Source of the DNA: Caldilineaceae bacterium
GTDB lineage: Bacteria > Chloroflexota > Anaerolineae > Caldilineales > Caldilineaceae
Direction: 5' to 3'
Assembly (NCBI GenBank): GCA_022821545.1
Contig: JAJEDJ010000039.1
Location: forward strand, 1-46,790
Length of the DNA: 46,790 nucleotides
Shown one piece after another: positions 25,702-35,008 of this stretch. Under the pieces are notes generated by a model. That model worked only from the letters and a program-made list of their open reading frames with translations, did no database searches and had not been told where the DNA came from. The position numbers were made by a program, and so were the translations under genes. Numbering within the stretch: position 1 is the stretch's first letter; every line of letters starts with the position of its first letter.

Positions 25702-27387
25702 ATGGGTGTTACGGTAAATACGTTCGACATTCGAAACCTGACTCGAACGTCAAACGGTCACGATTCAAGCGATCAAACTGTTGACGTCGCCGACCCGACG
25801 GTTGACAGCGAAAATGGATATGACAACGGCTTTGAAGCGTCGATCATTGATGCCCACGACTTTTTCGAACGGGTCGTTCAGGAGTACAACGAAGGACCGG
25901 GGCCGGAGTCGCTCGAAGCCGACATTGGCGTGGCCCGCTCGGTCATCCCCGCCGGCACCGGCGCCTACCGCGATTTCAGTTACATTGCGCCTGAGATTCC
26001 CGAGTACATCCAGGAGAACTGCACGGGGTGCATGAGCTGCGTCACCCAGTGCCCGGATACCGCCATTCTGGGCAAGGTCGTGACTGATGACGTGCTCGGT
26101 GAGGCTTTGGACGACATCGAAGACGACGCCGAGCGCAGATTCATGTCCGGGCAGTTTTCCGAGACCAACAAGTTCTACAAGGTGCCGGCCAAGAGGAAGA
26201 AGACGCCGGGCAAGTTCGGTATCTTTATCGATCCGACCAAGTGCAAGGGTTGCGCCGAATGCGTAGAGGCGTGCGATGACCTCGGTTACCATGCGCTGAA
26301 GATGATAGAGAAGGAAGACACGACCGTTCCCATCTACCAGAAGAGCATCGATTTCTTCCGCAAGCTGCCTCCGACGCCGCAGGAGTTCATCAACGAGCGC
26401 GTTGCCGTCGACATGATGCTGGCGGAGCAGAGCATGCTGTACGTCGGCGGGGCCGGTTCCTGCGCCGGTTGCGGAGAAGCCACTGCAATCCGCATGTGGC
26501 TGGCCGCACTTGGCTACAAGTACGGATCGGAGAATATCGGCATCGCTGCGAGCACGGGCTGCAACACGGTATACGGCAGCACGTATCCCTACAACCCGTA
26601 CATCGTGCCCTGGAGCAACTCGCTATTTGAGGACGGCCCCACCTTTGCAATGGGTCTGCGCATGCGGTGGGACCAGCTTGGCTGGGAGGACAAGCAGTTG
26701 TGGGTCATGGGCGGCGACGGCGCAATGCTCGACATCGGCTTTCAGGCGCTCAGCCGGATGCTGGCCAGCGGCATGAACATCAAGGTGCTCGTTCTGGATA
26801 CGCAGGTCTATTCGAACACGGGCGGCCAGACCAGCACGGCATCCTTTACGGGGCAGGACTCCAAGATGTACTCGCACGGCAAGGTTCTGGCCGGCAAGCA
26901 GGAGATGCGCAAAGAGTTGGGCCGCATCGCCATGATGCACCCGAACACGTATGTCTCGCAGACCGTTCAGTCCGTACCTAATCACTTTTACAAGTCGATT
27001 CTGGAAGCAGCGGAGTTCGAAGGGCCCGCCATCGTCAACGTGTTTACAACCTGCCAGCCCGAGCATGGTGTTGCCGACAACATGGCGCGTCACCAGGCGA
27101 AGCTGGCGGTGGACAGCCGCGCCTTCCCGATGTTTGTCTATGACCCGCGCAAGGGCGATACGATTCGCGACCGTCTCAGCCTTCAGGGGAACCCGGCGGT
27201 TAAGGAAGATTGGTATACGATCAAGAAAACGGGAGAGACGATCGACTTTATCACTTTCGCCCGTTCGGAAGGCCGATTTTCCAAGCAGTTCGATAAAGAG
27301 GGCAACCCTTCTGAGGTCCTGATGGCAGCCCAGGCCGACCGGCTTGCGAACTGGCATCTATTGCAGGAAATGGCAGGAATTCGCTAG
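25702..27387 (+). CDS. Pyruvate:ferredoxin oxidoreductase, C-terminal half (ferredoxin and TPP domains)
   Basis: 561 aa, the second half of a NifJ-type PFOR. After an acidic 95-residue N-terminus come two [4Fe-4S] motifs, C107/C110/C113/C117 (CTGCMSCVTQC) and C181/C184/C187/C191 (CKGCAECVEAC). Then the TPP domain with C254, C257, C287 and C451 as ligands of the proximal cluster, GGDGAMLDIG for TPP-Mg binding, and SNTGGQTSTA. With the upstream 676 residues the pair sums to the length of a single-chain NifJ, so the enzyme is a two-subunit version. A clear terminator follows. Confidence 0.92.
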   Translation: MGVTVNTFDIRNLTRTSNGHDSSDQTVDVADPTVDSENGYDNGFEASIIDAHDFFERVVQEYNEGPGPESLEADIGVARSVIPAGTGAYRDFSYIAPEIPEYIQENCTGCMSCVTQCPDTAILGKVVTDDVLGEALDDIEDDAERRFMSGQFSETNKFYKVPAKRKKTPGKFGIFIDPTKCKGCAECVEACDDLGYHALKMIEKEDTTVPIYQKSIDFFRKLPPTPQEFINERVAVDMMLAEQSMLYVGGAGSCAGCGEATAIRMWLAALGYKYGSENIGIAASTGCNTVYGSTYPYNPYIVPWSNSLFEDGPTFAMGLRMRWDQLGWEDKQLWVMGGDGAMLDIGFQALSRMLASGMNIKVLVLDTQVYSNTGGQTSTASFTGQDSKMYSHGKVLAGKQEMRKELGRIAMMHPNTYVSQTVQSVPNHFYKSILEAAEFEGPAIVNVFTTCQPEHGVADNMARHQAKLAVDSRAFPMFVYDPRKGDTIRDRLSLQGNPAVKEDWYTIKKTGETIDFITFARSEGRFSKQFDKEGNPSEVLMAAQADRLANWHLLQEMAGIR

Positions 27388-27501
27388 ACGATGTCTGCTC
27401 CAACGTTGAAGCGATTTCCGAGAAGACGCGAGAGGAATTGGAGATCGAGATAAGGTCTCCTTGGCGAGAATCGCGTTTCCAGACGAAGAGTGTTACGTGA
27501 C

Positions 27502-27530
27502 GGGGTGCGGCGACGCACTCCGTTTGTTTT
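27502..27530 (+). terminator. Rho-independent terminator of the PFOR operon
   Basis: GGGGTGCG (27502-27509), a GCGA GNRA-type tetraloop, CGCACTCC (27514-27521), then GTTTGTTTT. Eight pairs including one G-T, with a T-rich tail. It separates the PFOR genes from the pyruvate dehydrogenase genes. Confidence 0.75.
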
Positions 27531-27611
27531 GGGCAGGATGAGTCGGCGCCGATTCGCTTGAGAGAAGCGGACCTGACGACGCTGTTCCGTAATGGACAAG
27601 GACCATAGAAA

Positions 27612-28739
27612 ATGAAGTCGGCCGACCACGCCTCTGAAGCAACGACAACTGATGATGTCGCCCTGCCGGCGCCGGCCGAGGCCAAGACTGACGGACCCGG
27701 GCATCCTGCATCGATCACCACAGATGTCTTGCCTTCGGACTCGGCCACGGAGCTGGTTGTACCCGCCCTTCCGACTGACATGCTGCTGGAAATGTACCGA
27801 ATGGCGGTGACGATCCGGCTCATGGAAGAAGCATTGCTGGCAGCAGCAGAGGAGGGACAGATCGGCGGCGCGATGCACACGGCCATCGGGCACGAGGCCA
27901 ATGCAATCGGGGCCGCCTACGCGCTTCGTCCAGGCGACTACGTTACCTGTACCTATCGCGGGCATCACCATGGACTGGCATGGGGCATGAACCCCGGGAG
28001 GGCCATTGCGGAGGTCATGGGCCGCAGCGACGGTTTCGCCAAGGGCAAGGGAGGGTCGATGCACTTCGTTTCGCCAGAGCTTGGCATGATGGGCGCGAAC
28101 GGCATCGTCGCCGCGCAGGCGCCCCATGCGGCCGGCCTTGCCCTGGCCAGCTACTTGCGGGGCGAGGAGCGGGTGGCCATCACCTTTTTCGGTGACGGCG
28201 CGCTGTTCCAGGGGGTGATGCACGAGACATTTAACATGGCTGCAAAGTGGAAGCTGCCACTTATATTTTACTGCGAGAACAACCGTTACTCGGAGATGAC
28301 GCCCATATGGCGCACCTCGTCGATCGAAGATATCTTCCTGTTCCCACGGGCCTACGGCATGGCGAGCGTGCAAATCGACGGCAACGACGTTGAGATTGTC
28401 CACGCCGCCGTCAGCGAAGCAGCAGAGCGTGCCAGAGACGGCTCTGGACCCACCTTCATCGAGGGCATCACATACCGCCTTGCCGGGCACATGGCAGGCG
28501 ACCTGGAAACCTACCGGCCACCCGAGGAGGTCGAGAAGCAACAGGCGTACGAACCCCTGACAGTTTTGCGCAGGAAACTGGGCGCCAGGGGCATCAGTGA
28601 GGACCAGATCGCCGAAATCGACGAAGAGGTTGACGAGTACATAGACGAGGCCGTGGCGTTCGCCGAGAACAGCCCGTGGCCCGACAGGTCGGAGACCTAT
28701 CTGGACGTCTTTGCCGGCTCCACCTCCAGCGGCGGGTGA
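27612..28739 (+). CDS. pdhA: Pyruvate dehydrogenase E1 component, alpha subunit
   Basis: 375 aa, thiamine-diphosphate-dependent E1alpha of a 2-oxoacid dehydrogenase complex. A 50-residue Ala/Thr/Asp-rich leader precedes the domain. Motifs: [20 protein letters not shown], and the TPP motif from GDGALFQG to YCENN. The short HxAHH-like loop and the partner E2 fit pyruvate, or acetoin, rather than branched-chain acids; the exact 2-oxoacid is not certain. AAGGA is about 11 bases before ATG. First gene of an E1alpha-E1beta-E2 operon. Confidence 0.9.
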   Translation: MKSADHASEATTTDDVALPAPAEAKTDGPGHPASITTDVLPSDSATELVVPALPTDMLLEMYRMAVTIRLMEEALLAAAEEGQIGGAMHTAIGHEANAIGAAYALRPGDYVTCTYRGHHHGLAWGMNPGRAIAEVMGRSDGFAKGKGGSMHFVSPELGMMGANGIVAAQAPHAAGLALASYLRGEERVAITFFGDGALFQGVMHETFNMAAKWKLPLIFYCENNRYSEMTPIWRTSSIEDIFLFPRAYGMASVQIDGNDVEIVHAAVSEAAERARDGSGPTFIEGITYRLAGHMAGDLETYRPPEEVEKQQAYEPLTVLRRKLGARGISEDQIAEIDEEVDEYIDEAVAFAENSPWPDRSETYLDVFAGSTSSGG

Positions 28740-28791
28740 GGGCTGAGCCGTTCGGGCCGACGGGTGACCCGGCCGACACGATCAGAATGCG

Positions 28792-29790
28792 ATGACTGAA
28801 TCGATGCGAAGAACGACCTACATTCAGGCCATAAACGAAGCGCTCAGAGAAGAGATGCAGCGGGACGAAGATGTCTTTCTCATCGGTGAGGACGTCGGTC
28901 ACTACGGCGGGCTGTTCCGCGTAACTCGCAATTTGCTGGACGAATTTGGCGAGAAGAGGGTACTCGATACGCCTATCAGCGAACAGGCTTTCATGGGAAT
29001 GGCCCTTGGCGCGGCAACAGTGGGAATGCGTCCCGTTGTCGAGCTGATGTATATGGACTTCACCCTAGTTGCAGCCGACCAGATCTTCAATCAGATCGCA
29101 AAGTACAGGTACATGACCGGCGGCCTGCTGAAAGTTCCTTTGGTGATTCGGGGTCAGCAGGGCGGAGGCAAACGTTACGGCTCTCAGCACAGCCAGTCGC
29201 TTGACAGTCTTTACGCCCACTTTCCCGGAATCAGAGTTGTCGCCCCTGCAACGCCCTATGATGCCAAAGGGTTGCTCAAGACAGCGATCCGCGACGACAA
29301 TCCGGTCGCCTTCCTGGAGCACAAGATGCTCTACTTCACACGCGGCGAGGCGCCGCCGCCGGAAGAAGAGTACCTGATTCCGCTTGGAAAGGCGGATGTA
29401 AAGCGGGTTGGAAAAGATCTGACGATAGCTGCCTTCAGTTTCTGCCTGTTACAAGCCCTTGAGGCCGCGGAGACGCTAAAGGATAAGCACGGCATCAGTT
29501 GCGAGGTTGTCGACCTGCGCACGGTCGAACCGCTGGACACGGAAACTGTTTGGGAATCGGTAGCCAAGACCGGGCGTCTGCTGGCCGTTCACGAATCCTA
29601 TGCGAACTGCGGGGTCGGCGCAGAACTGGTGGCCCGGGCATATGAGGAGGCGCCGGATCTGCTGCGGGCGCCTGCCCGCCGTCTGGGCATGGCGCCGGTG
29701 TCGATCCCGGTTTCGCGCGTCCTGGAGGAAGAGGCCCTGCCCTGGAAAGAGGAAATCATTGCCTCTGTTCTGGATATGGAGCGGAGATAG
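28792..29790 (+). CDS. pdhB: Pyruvate dehydrogenase E1 component, beta subunit
   Basis: 332 aa, E1beta of the same complex. Recognisable are [55 protein letters not shown] and, near the C-terminus, [17 protein letters not shown]1beta forms the alpha2beta2 tetramer with the preceding gene product and carries the potassium and TPP-contacting residues. The gap to E1alpha is 52 bases and to E2 12 bases, consistent with one operon. Confidence 0.92.
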   Translation: MTESMRRTTYIQAINEALREEMQRDEDVFLIGEDVGHYGGLFRVTRNLLDEFGEKRVLDTPISEQAFMGMALGAATVGMRPVVELMYMDFTLVAADQIFNQIAKYRYMTGGLLKVPLVIRGQQGGGKRYGSQHSQSLDSLYAHFPGIRVVAPATPYDAKGLLKTAIRDDNPVAFLEHKMLYFTRGEAPPPEEEYLIPLGKADVKRVGKDLTIAAFSFCLLQALEAAETLKDKHGISCEVVDLRTVEPLDTETVWESVAKTGRLLAVHESYANCGVGAELVARAYEEAPDLLRAPARRLGMAPVSIPVSRVLEEEALPWKEEIIASVLDMERR

Positions 29791-29802
29791 AAAGGCACAT
29801 CA

Positions 29803-31374
29803 ATGGCTACAGAAGTTACTCTGCCCGATTTGGGAGAGGAAGTTGAGGACGTGACCATCAGCCGCTGGCTCGTGAAGGAAGGCCAGCAGGTCAGCGCCGG
29901 GGATCCTCTCCTGGAGATTGCCACCGATAAGGTTGACACAGAGATTCCGGCGCCCGCGAGCGGAACCGTTCTGTCGATTCGTTTTGGCGAGGGAGAGATA
30001 GTCGAATTGAAGGCGGTCCTTGCCGTCATCGGCGAGGCGACGGAGAAGAGTACAGCTGCGCCGGCGCAGTCTGATTCTGCGGCGGCTGTCACCGGACCGG
30101 ACGGAGCCGCCGATACAGTTTCGGGAGCCAACCTTTCCAATGTGCGATCGGGGAATGAGCAGGATTCCAAGGGAGAGGCCGTCTGGGCAACACCTGTCGC
30201 GCAAAGGATTGCGGCGGAAGCAGGCGTCCCCCTGTCTGCCATTCCCGGGCGCGAAGGTGAGCAGATTTCAAAGAGTGACGTTGAGGCATACCTGAGAGAA
30301 AGGAGCAGTGCCGGCCGTCAGGGTGCTGATGCCGGGACCGAAGAGGGGACGGACAGTCAAGGAGAATCTCCGACCCTCGACGACTCGGTTGCCTCTCTTG
30401 AGCTGCGTCGACTGGCCGCGACTTATGACATCGACTTGCGGGAGGCTGCGGGCGGGCGGCCCGTCGGCGCCCTGACCCGGCAAGAGCTGATCGAATATGC
30501 GCGAGTACATAAAGGGCTGTCCCACCTGACCGCCGCGACGATTGAACACGCCCCCAGTCGGTTGTCCGAATCCTCCAGGGACAGGCCTTCCGATCCGGAT
30601 CAGGCAGCCAGAAGGGATGGCGCCCGCGAGCGGGAAGCGGTGGACGATACGCTGGTCCCGCACAGCCGGATGCGCCAGATCATCGCGAGGAATATGGTAC
30701 AGAGTGCCTTCACGGCGCCACACGTCACAACGGTGCATAGCGTGGACATGGGTGCTGTGACCGGACACTACCAGGCCCACAAGGCTGAGTTCGCCCAGCA
30801 GGGTGTACGACTGACTCTGACCGCCTACATCGTCGCGGCCGTCGTGAAGGGGCTGAAGGCGGTACCGGCCGCCAACGCCGAATGGACGGAGGAGGGGCTG
30901 AAACTTAAGCAGATGTACAACATCGGCATGGCAGTCGCTCTTCCCGCCGACGAAACCGGAGTTGGGGGACTGATCGTGCCGGTCATTCGCGACGCTGGTG
31001 ACATGAATCTGCTCGGAATCGCACGCCAGGTGGCCGACTTGGCGGCCCGCGCACGGGAGAATAAGCTCGCGCCTTCAGAAACACAGGGCGGAACATTTAC
31101 ATTGACGAACTATGGAACTTCGGGGAGCCTTTTCCAGACGCCCGTGATTCTGCAGCCTCAGGTCGCGATTCTTGGGACGGGCGCAATAGAAAAGAGGCCG
31201 GTGGTCGTAAGCAGCAGCAAACCCTACGAAGCAAGTGTGGACGACTACCTCGCCTTTCGACCGATGATGGATTTGGCCCTCAGCTATGACCACCGCGTCC
31301 TGGACGGGGCCAGCGCCGACGCCTTTTGCGGCGCTGTCAAACGTGAAATAGAGGACTGGCCGGAATCGATCTAG
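29803..31374 (+). CDS. Dihydrolipoamide acyltransferase (E2) of the 2-oxoacid dehydrogenase complex
   Basis: 523 aa. One lipoyl domain (1-78) with the lipoylated K43 in [17 protein letters not shown], an Ala/Ser/Asp linker, a peripheral subunit-binding domain (about 127-165, [19 protein letters not shown]), a second PSBD-like helix pair (about 197-238, [18 protein letters not shown]), and the catalytic domain (about 285-523) with [13 protein letters not shown]497 and D501 are the acetyl-transfer pair. It transfers the acetyl group from lipoamide to CoA. No E3 gene follows in the window; E3 must be encoded elsewhere. Confidence 0.92.
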   Translation: MATEVTLPDLGEEVEDVTISRWLVKEGQQVSAGDPLLEIATDKVDTEIPAPASGTVLSIRFGEGEIVELKAVLAVIGEATEKSTAAPAQSDSAAAVTGPDGAADTVSGANLSNVRSGNEQDSKGEAVWATPVAQRIAAEAGVPLSAIPGREGEQISKSDVEAYLRERSSAGRQGADAGTEEGTDSQGESPTLDDSVASLELRRLAATYDIDLREAAGGRPVGALTRQELIEYARVHKGLSHLTAATIEHAPSRLSESSRDRPSDPDQAARRDGAREREAVDDTLVPHSRMRQIIARNMVQSAFTAPHVTTVHSVDMGAVTGHYQAHKAEFAQQGVRLTLTAYIVAAVVKGLKAVPAANAEWTEEGLKLKQMYNIGMAVALPADETGVGGLIVPVIRDAGDMNLLGIARQVADLAARARENKLAPSETQGGTFTLTNYGTSGSLFQTPVILQPQVAILGTGAIEKRPVVVSSSKPYEASVDDYLAFRPMMDLALSYDHRVLDGASADAFCGAVKREIEDWPESI

Positions 31375-31380
31375 CTCAGC

Positions 31381-31398
31381 CGTTTTCCAGGGAAAACG
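31381..31398 (+). terminator. Short hairpin after the E2 stop codon
   Basis: CGTTTTC (31381-31387), loop CAGG, GAAAACG (31392-31398), seven bases after the E2 stop. There is no T-tract after the stem, so it may only protect the 3' end. Confidence 0.35.
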
Positions 31399-31457
31399 CG
31401 TGCGGTCCGGCATGTTCCGGCAGGGGTTCTGCGTTCTGGTCAGGCGGCAGGGGCGAT

Positions 31458-31488
31458 CATCGCCGCAGCAGATTCAACTGCGGCGATG
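31458..31488. terminator. Perfect 11-bp inverted repeat between convergent genes
   Basis: CATCGCCGCAG (31458-31468), a nine-base loop, CTGCGGCGATG (31478-31488). It spans the stop codon of the minus-strand fusion gene. No T-tract is present on either strand; a bidirectional transcript-end hairpin is the simplest reading. Confidence 0.45.
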
Positions 31489-33714
31489 CAAGAGGCGACC
31501 AGCTACTTCCAGTAGCAGGGAACAGTCGGCTGTGGCTGCCAGCCCCTCCTGTAGAGCCTGCGTTCCCTCGCTGTGGTAGCGACTTGCTTGTTCTTCGGAC
31601 CAGTTCTTCGCGTTGGACCTGTCGAGTAACGCGATTGCCTCCGGCAAGTCTTCCTCCGTTGCGCCGCGTTTCCACAGAGATCTGATTCTCCCTCCGAGTG
31701 TGGGATGCTCCAGACCATAGAGGAGGGGCAGGCTCTTTTTGCGTCTCAGGATGTCGTTGCCGGCCGGCTTGCCCGTCACTTCAGGGTCCCCCCAGATTCC
31801 CAGAATGTCATCCTGGATCTGGAACGCCATTCCGATATTGTGGCCAAACCGGTGCATACATTCCGACTTGCGGTAGCCTGCGCCCCCGAACAGCGCTCCA
31901 AGCGCCAGCGACCCGGCAATCAGGGCGGCTGTCTTGCCTTCAATCATGCGCAGGTATTCGGCGACGGTCACCTCTTCGCGTTCCTCAAAGCTCAGGTCGA
32001 GGTGCTGTCCCTCCGTCAGGCCGATGCAGATCTCGGTAAAGCGATCGAAAGCCGTGAGCGCCCAACTGCTGCCTTCCGCCGGAGCCGGCAAGACGCCGGT
32101 TGAACTGTTCACCTGCGACCTCAACAAGGCGGCATACGCGAGCGCGAACATACCATCGCCCACATTGATCGCCTGGGGTACACCCCATAGCGTCCATAGG
32201 GTTGGCCGGTGGCGGCGGGTCTCATCCCCATCCTCGATATCATCGTGGACAAGAGAAAAATTATGCAGGATTTCAACCGCCGCCGCCGCGGGCAAGGCGC
32301 AGGCTGGATCTCCTCCGACCGCGGCACAGGAGATCAAACAGAGAAGAGGGCGAATTCGCTTTCCTGCGGAAATAGCGTTGGGGCGCAGCGACTCGTCTGC
32401 CCACCCCATGTGATAGTGCATCATCGCGTAATGGTACGCGAGCAATGGGTGGCGGGTCGTCAGAACTGCCCGCATCTCTTCCTCAATGCGCGGCAGCCAT
32501 TGTGAGGCGAATTCGTCCAAGCCCTCGGCATTCGATCTCGCCGAGAGATCGGAAATCGGAGGAGCCACATCTTCTGAGGCGTAGGCCAGCCCTTCCTTTG
32601 TGCGCCCTTTCCCTCTTTCCGACGGACTGGTTCTAGTAGCTCGATGCGACAAGGGCGTGGGGACTTGGACCAGATCTGTCTTGGAAACCAGTACACCCGG
32701 CCGGCGCAGCTCCTCGATATTGCGGGAGCCGCTGGCAAACATCGAGATTCGGAGTTCCTCGATCAGCAGGTCGATCTCTTCCACCACCGATGCAGTAGAT
32801 TCGACCGCTTTCCGTAGGAAGGGCGCCGCCAAGCCTACCAGGTCAGCGCCGAGCGCCGCTGCCTTGGCGATATCCTGACCGCTGCGAATGCCTCCGCTTG
32901 CAAAGACCGGCAGGTCCGGACGGCCTGCCTCTGCGCGGGCAGCCTGAACCAAAGCGAGGCTCGTGGCTGTAGGAATGCCCCACTCGCGAAAGGCCGCGGC
33001 CAACCTGCGCTGACGGCCAGTCGGCGCCCGGTGCTTTTCCACTTCGCTCCAGGAGGTACCTCCCGCGCCGGCCATGTCGATGGCGCTGATGCCGGCGTCG
33101 ATCAGGCCGCGAGCAGCTTGCTCGCTGATGCCCCAGCCTACTTCTTTGGCGATGACGGGGACGCCGACCTGTACACAGACCTGTTCGATTCGGGCGAGCA
33201 GCCCGCCCCAACGACTGTCGCCTTCAGGCTGCAAAACCTCTTGCAGGGGGTTCAGGTGGAGGATCAATGCATCGGCTTCCACCAGCTCCACGGCCCGGCG
33301 GCATTGATCTACCGTGTAACCATAATTGAGCTGCACTGCGCCAAGATTGGCAAAGACCAGCGCGTCCGGCGCATACGCTCGTACGGAGAAGGATGCTTCT
33401 GCTTCGCTGTCTTCAAGGGCAGCGCGCTGGCTGCCAACCCCCATGGCCAGGCGCTTCGACTGCACCGCCTCTGCCAGGCGTCGGTTGAAGAGTCCGGCTC
33501 GCTCCGTGCCTCCGGTCATGGAGCTAACCAGGATGGGCGCGCAAAGTCGCTTGCCAAAGAGGAGGACACTGGCGTCTACCTCTGCAAGGTCGATCTCAGG
33601 AAGGGCCTGGTGGGTGAAATGGTATCGCTCCAAACCTGTTGTCAACTGCTTGAACTCGACGTCCTCCTCCAGATTTATTCGTATGTGGTCGTCTTTTCGA
33701 CCTGCAGTGGACAA
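31474..33714 (-). CDS. Fused type 2 IPP isomerase / polyprenyl diphosphate synthase
   Basis: 746 aa in a single open frame. Residues 1-345 are an FMN-dependent type 2 isopentenyl-diphosphate isomerase: SSMTGGT (64-70), HLNPLQE (153-159, Mg2+ region), KEVGWGIS (190-197), [21 protein letters not shown]. Residues 346-400 are a Ser/Arg/Glu linker. Residues 401-746 are a trans-polyprenyl diphosphate synthase: first aspartate motif DDIED (491-495) followed by ETRR, then [13 protein letters not shown] (631-643), a variant second motif seen in GGPP-synthase-like enzymes. The product would isomerise IPP to DMAPP and condense it into longer chains. Start is TTG 33714, with GAGGGAGG six bases before it. 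Chain length is not readable. Confidence 0.92.
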   Translation of the reverse strand: MSTAGRKDDHIRINLEEDVEFKQLTTGLERYHFTHQALPEIDLAEVDASVLLFGKRLCAPILVSSMTGGTERAGLFNRRLAEAVQSKRLAMGVGSQRAALEDSEAEASFSVRAYAPDALVFANLGAVQLNYGYTVDQCRRAVELVEADALILHLNPLQEVLQPEGDSRWGGLLARIEQVCVQVGVPVIAKEVGWGISEQAARGLIDAGISAIDMAGAGGTSWSEVEKHRAPTGRQRRLAAAFREWGIPTATSLALVQAARAEAGRPDLPVFASGGIRSGQDIAKAAALGADLVGLAAPFLRKAVESTASVVEEIDLLIEELRISMFASGSRNIEELRRPGVLVSKTDLVQVPTPLSHRATRTSPSERGKGRTKEGLAYASEDVAPPISDLSARSNAEGLDEFASQWLPRIEEEMRAVLTTRHPLLAYHYAMMHYHMGWADESLRPNAISAGKRIRPLLCLISCAAVGGDPACALPAAAAVEILHNFSLVHDDIEDGDETRRHRPTLWTLWGVPQAINVGDGMFALAYAALLRSQVNSSTGVLPAPAEGSSWALTAFDRFTEICIGLTEGQHLDLSFEEREEVTVAEYLRMIEGKTAALIAGSLALGALFGGAGYRKSECMHRFGHNIGMAFQIQDDILGIWGDPEVTGKPAGNDILRRKKSLPLLYGLEHPTLGGRIRSLWKRGATEEDLPEAIALLDRSNAKNWSEEQASRYHSEGTQALQEGLAATADCSLLLEVAGRLLHRRS

Positions 33715-33765
33715 ACAAGGCCTCCCTCTGACCGGTTTCGTAGCGAAAATCGTAACTCTCTTTCG

Positions 33766-33794
33766 ATTCTAGTGTTATATGATTTATAATGCAA
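33766..33794 (-). promoter_or_regulatory. Candidate promoter of the isomerase/synthase fusion
   Basis: On the minus strand TTGCAT (33794-33789), exactly 17 bases, TAGAAT (33771-33766). The -10 has five of six consensus bases. It would give a leader of roughly 45 bases before the TTG start. Confidence 0.55.
33785..33790 (+). promoter_or_regulatory. Candidate ACP promoter -10
   Basis: A perfect TATAAT about 56 bases before the acyl carrier protein start. The -35 at the right distance is poor. Its last two bases overlap the -35 of the opposing promoter. Confidence 0.45.
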
Positions 33795-33845
33795 GACATT
33801 CGCATTAAATTCTGATTAGATATATTGACCAAAGGGGGTACGAGT

Positions 33846-34082
33846 ATGTCAACAACTTTTGAGCAGGTTCGTGATATCATAGTGGATCAGCTAGATGTCG
33901 ATCCTGATGAAGTAACCGAAAATGCCAAGTTCAAAGAGGATTTGGATGCTGACAGTTTGGACCTGGTTGAGTTGATAATGTCCTTCGAAGAGGAGTTTGG
34001 CGGCGAAATCAGCGACGAGCAAGCCCAGGAGATCGAGACGGTCGGCGATGTCGTAAGGCATCTTGAAGCTCAGGCGGTCTGA
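33846..34082 (+). CDS. acpP: Acyl carrier protein
   Basis: 78 aa, normal ACP size. The acceptor serine is in [10 protein letters not shown] (residue about 37 from this start), the site of 4'-phosphopantetheine attachment, in an acidic four-helix protein: [21 protein letters not shown]. It carries acyl chains in fatty-acid synthesis in the cytosol. ATG 33846 has AAGGGGG seven bases upstream; a Met seven codons earlier would have no ribosome site. It is monocistronic, followed by a clear terminator. No other fatty-acid synthesis genes lie alongside, and a specialised ACP cannot be excluded. Confidence 0.93.
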   Translation: MSTTFEQVRDIIVDQLDVDPDEVTENAKFKEDLDADSLDLVELIMSFEEEFGGEISDEQAQEIETVGDVVRHLEAQAV

Positions 34083-34112
34083 GTTGTCCATATTGCACAG
34101 CCTGCATATCCG

Positions 34113-34143
34113 GAGCGAGTTGTGAAGGCAACTCGCTCTTTCT
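34113..34143 (+). terminator. Rho-independent terminator after acpP
   Basis: GAGCGAGTT (34113-34121), eight-base loop, AACTCGCTC (34130-34138), then TTTCT. A perfect nine-pair stem 30 bases after the ACP stop. Confidence 0.8.
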
Positions 34144-34177
34144 ATTGGCGAAATGGAGTGTGCAGGGAGCAAGAGTT

Positions 34178-34855
34178 GTGGCGTCCCGTTGCGGTCGTGA
34201 TGCAGAACTGACTTTGCTCATCGTCGCCGGAGGCAATAGCCGCCGGATGGGCGACGACAAACTGATGCTGCCCGTGCCGCCGAATGGGATCCCGCTGGTT
34301 CGGCACGTCGCGGAGCTACTCTTGCCGCTGGCAACCAAGGTTGTGGTCGTTGCCAACGATCCGGACGTCTGCACTGCAGTCCGCGCCATTGGATTGGACG
34401 GCATTGAACGCGAACAGGACAGGGTTCATGATGGCGATCTTGTGAGCTGCCTTGTGGACGATGCGCCGGGAAACGGGCCGCTCGGCGGGCTTGCAACCGG
34501 CCTGCGCCGGATCGACGGTTGGGCATTGACGGTGGCCGGCGACATGCCCTTTCTGTCGGCGGCCACCTGCCGCTATCTGTTTCACAGTTCAGACGGCGGA
34601 TGCGATGCGGTTGTGCCGGTCCTGGAAGGGCAGTTCCAACCGCTTCATGCCCTCTACAACCGGCGCTGCCTGCCGGCAGTCGAAAAGGCCCTGTCGGCAG
34701 GTCTGCGCCGCATGGACAGTTTCTGGAATGAAGTGCGAGTCCGTCCGATTCCGGCGGACCCGCTGCGCGCCTTCGACCCTGATCTGCGCACATTTACCAA
34801 TGTAAACACGCCAACAGAGTGGGAAGAGGCACGCGCCCTGCTTTCACAAGGATGA
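34178..34855 (+). CDS. MobA-like molybdenum cofactor guanylyltransferase
   Basis: 225 aa nucleotidyltransferase. The N-terminal signature LLIVAGGNSRRMGDDKLML is the GTP-binding loop of MobA and related enzymes (LAGGxSxRMGxDK), followed by GPLGGLATGL and VAGDMPFLSA, whose Asp binds Mg2+. C-terminal FTNVNTPTEWEEA closes the family pattern. It likely attaches GMP to molybdopterin; a MocA-type cytidylyl- or related transferase is the alternative. GTG 34178 has GGGAG eight bases upstream; an in-frame TTG at 34145 falls in the terminator tail and is rejected. Confidence 0.82.
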   Translation: MASRCGRDAELTLLIVAGGNSRRMGDDKLMLPVPPNGIPLVRHVAELLLPLATKVVVVANDPDVCTAVRAIGLDGIEREQDRVHDGDLVSCLVDDAPGNGPLGGLATGLRRIDGWALTVAGDMPFLSAATCRYLFHSSDGGCDAVVPVLEGQFQPLHALYNRRCLPAVEKALSAGLRRMDSFWNEVRVRPIPADPLRAFDPDLRTFTNVNTPTEWEEARALLSQG

Positions 34856-34872
34856 GCGCCAGGTGTTAGAAT
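34843..34872 (+). promoter_or_regulatory. Candidate promoter of the radical SAM operon
   Basis: TTCACA (34843-34848, five of six), 18-base spacer, TAGAAT (34867-34872) with a TGT extension. It overlaps the last codons of the MobA-like gene. Confidence 0.5.
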
Positions 34873-35008
34873 GGGCCCAGCGTATCCTGAATTCGCACTT
34901 CCGCCGCAAGTGAGGACAGTTGGGGCGGGTGGATATGTTTACACCTCTTTCGTTGAGGCCGGGACGGTCTTCCGGCTACCAGTTTGAACAGGACACACGG
35001 TTCCAGGA

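Noticed and set aside
27384..28541. 385-codon minus-strand open frame
   Set aside because: Antisense to pdhA and crosses the PFOR terminator; no domain.
34145..34177. TTG start of the MobA-like gene
   Set aside because: It lies in the T-tail of the acpP terminator and lacks a ribosome site.
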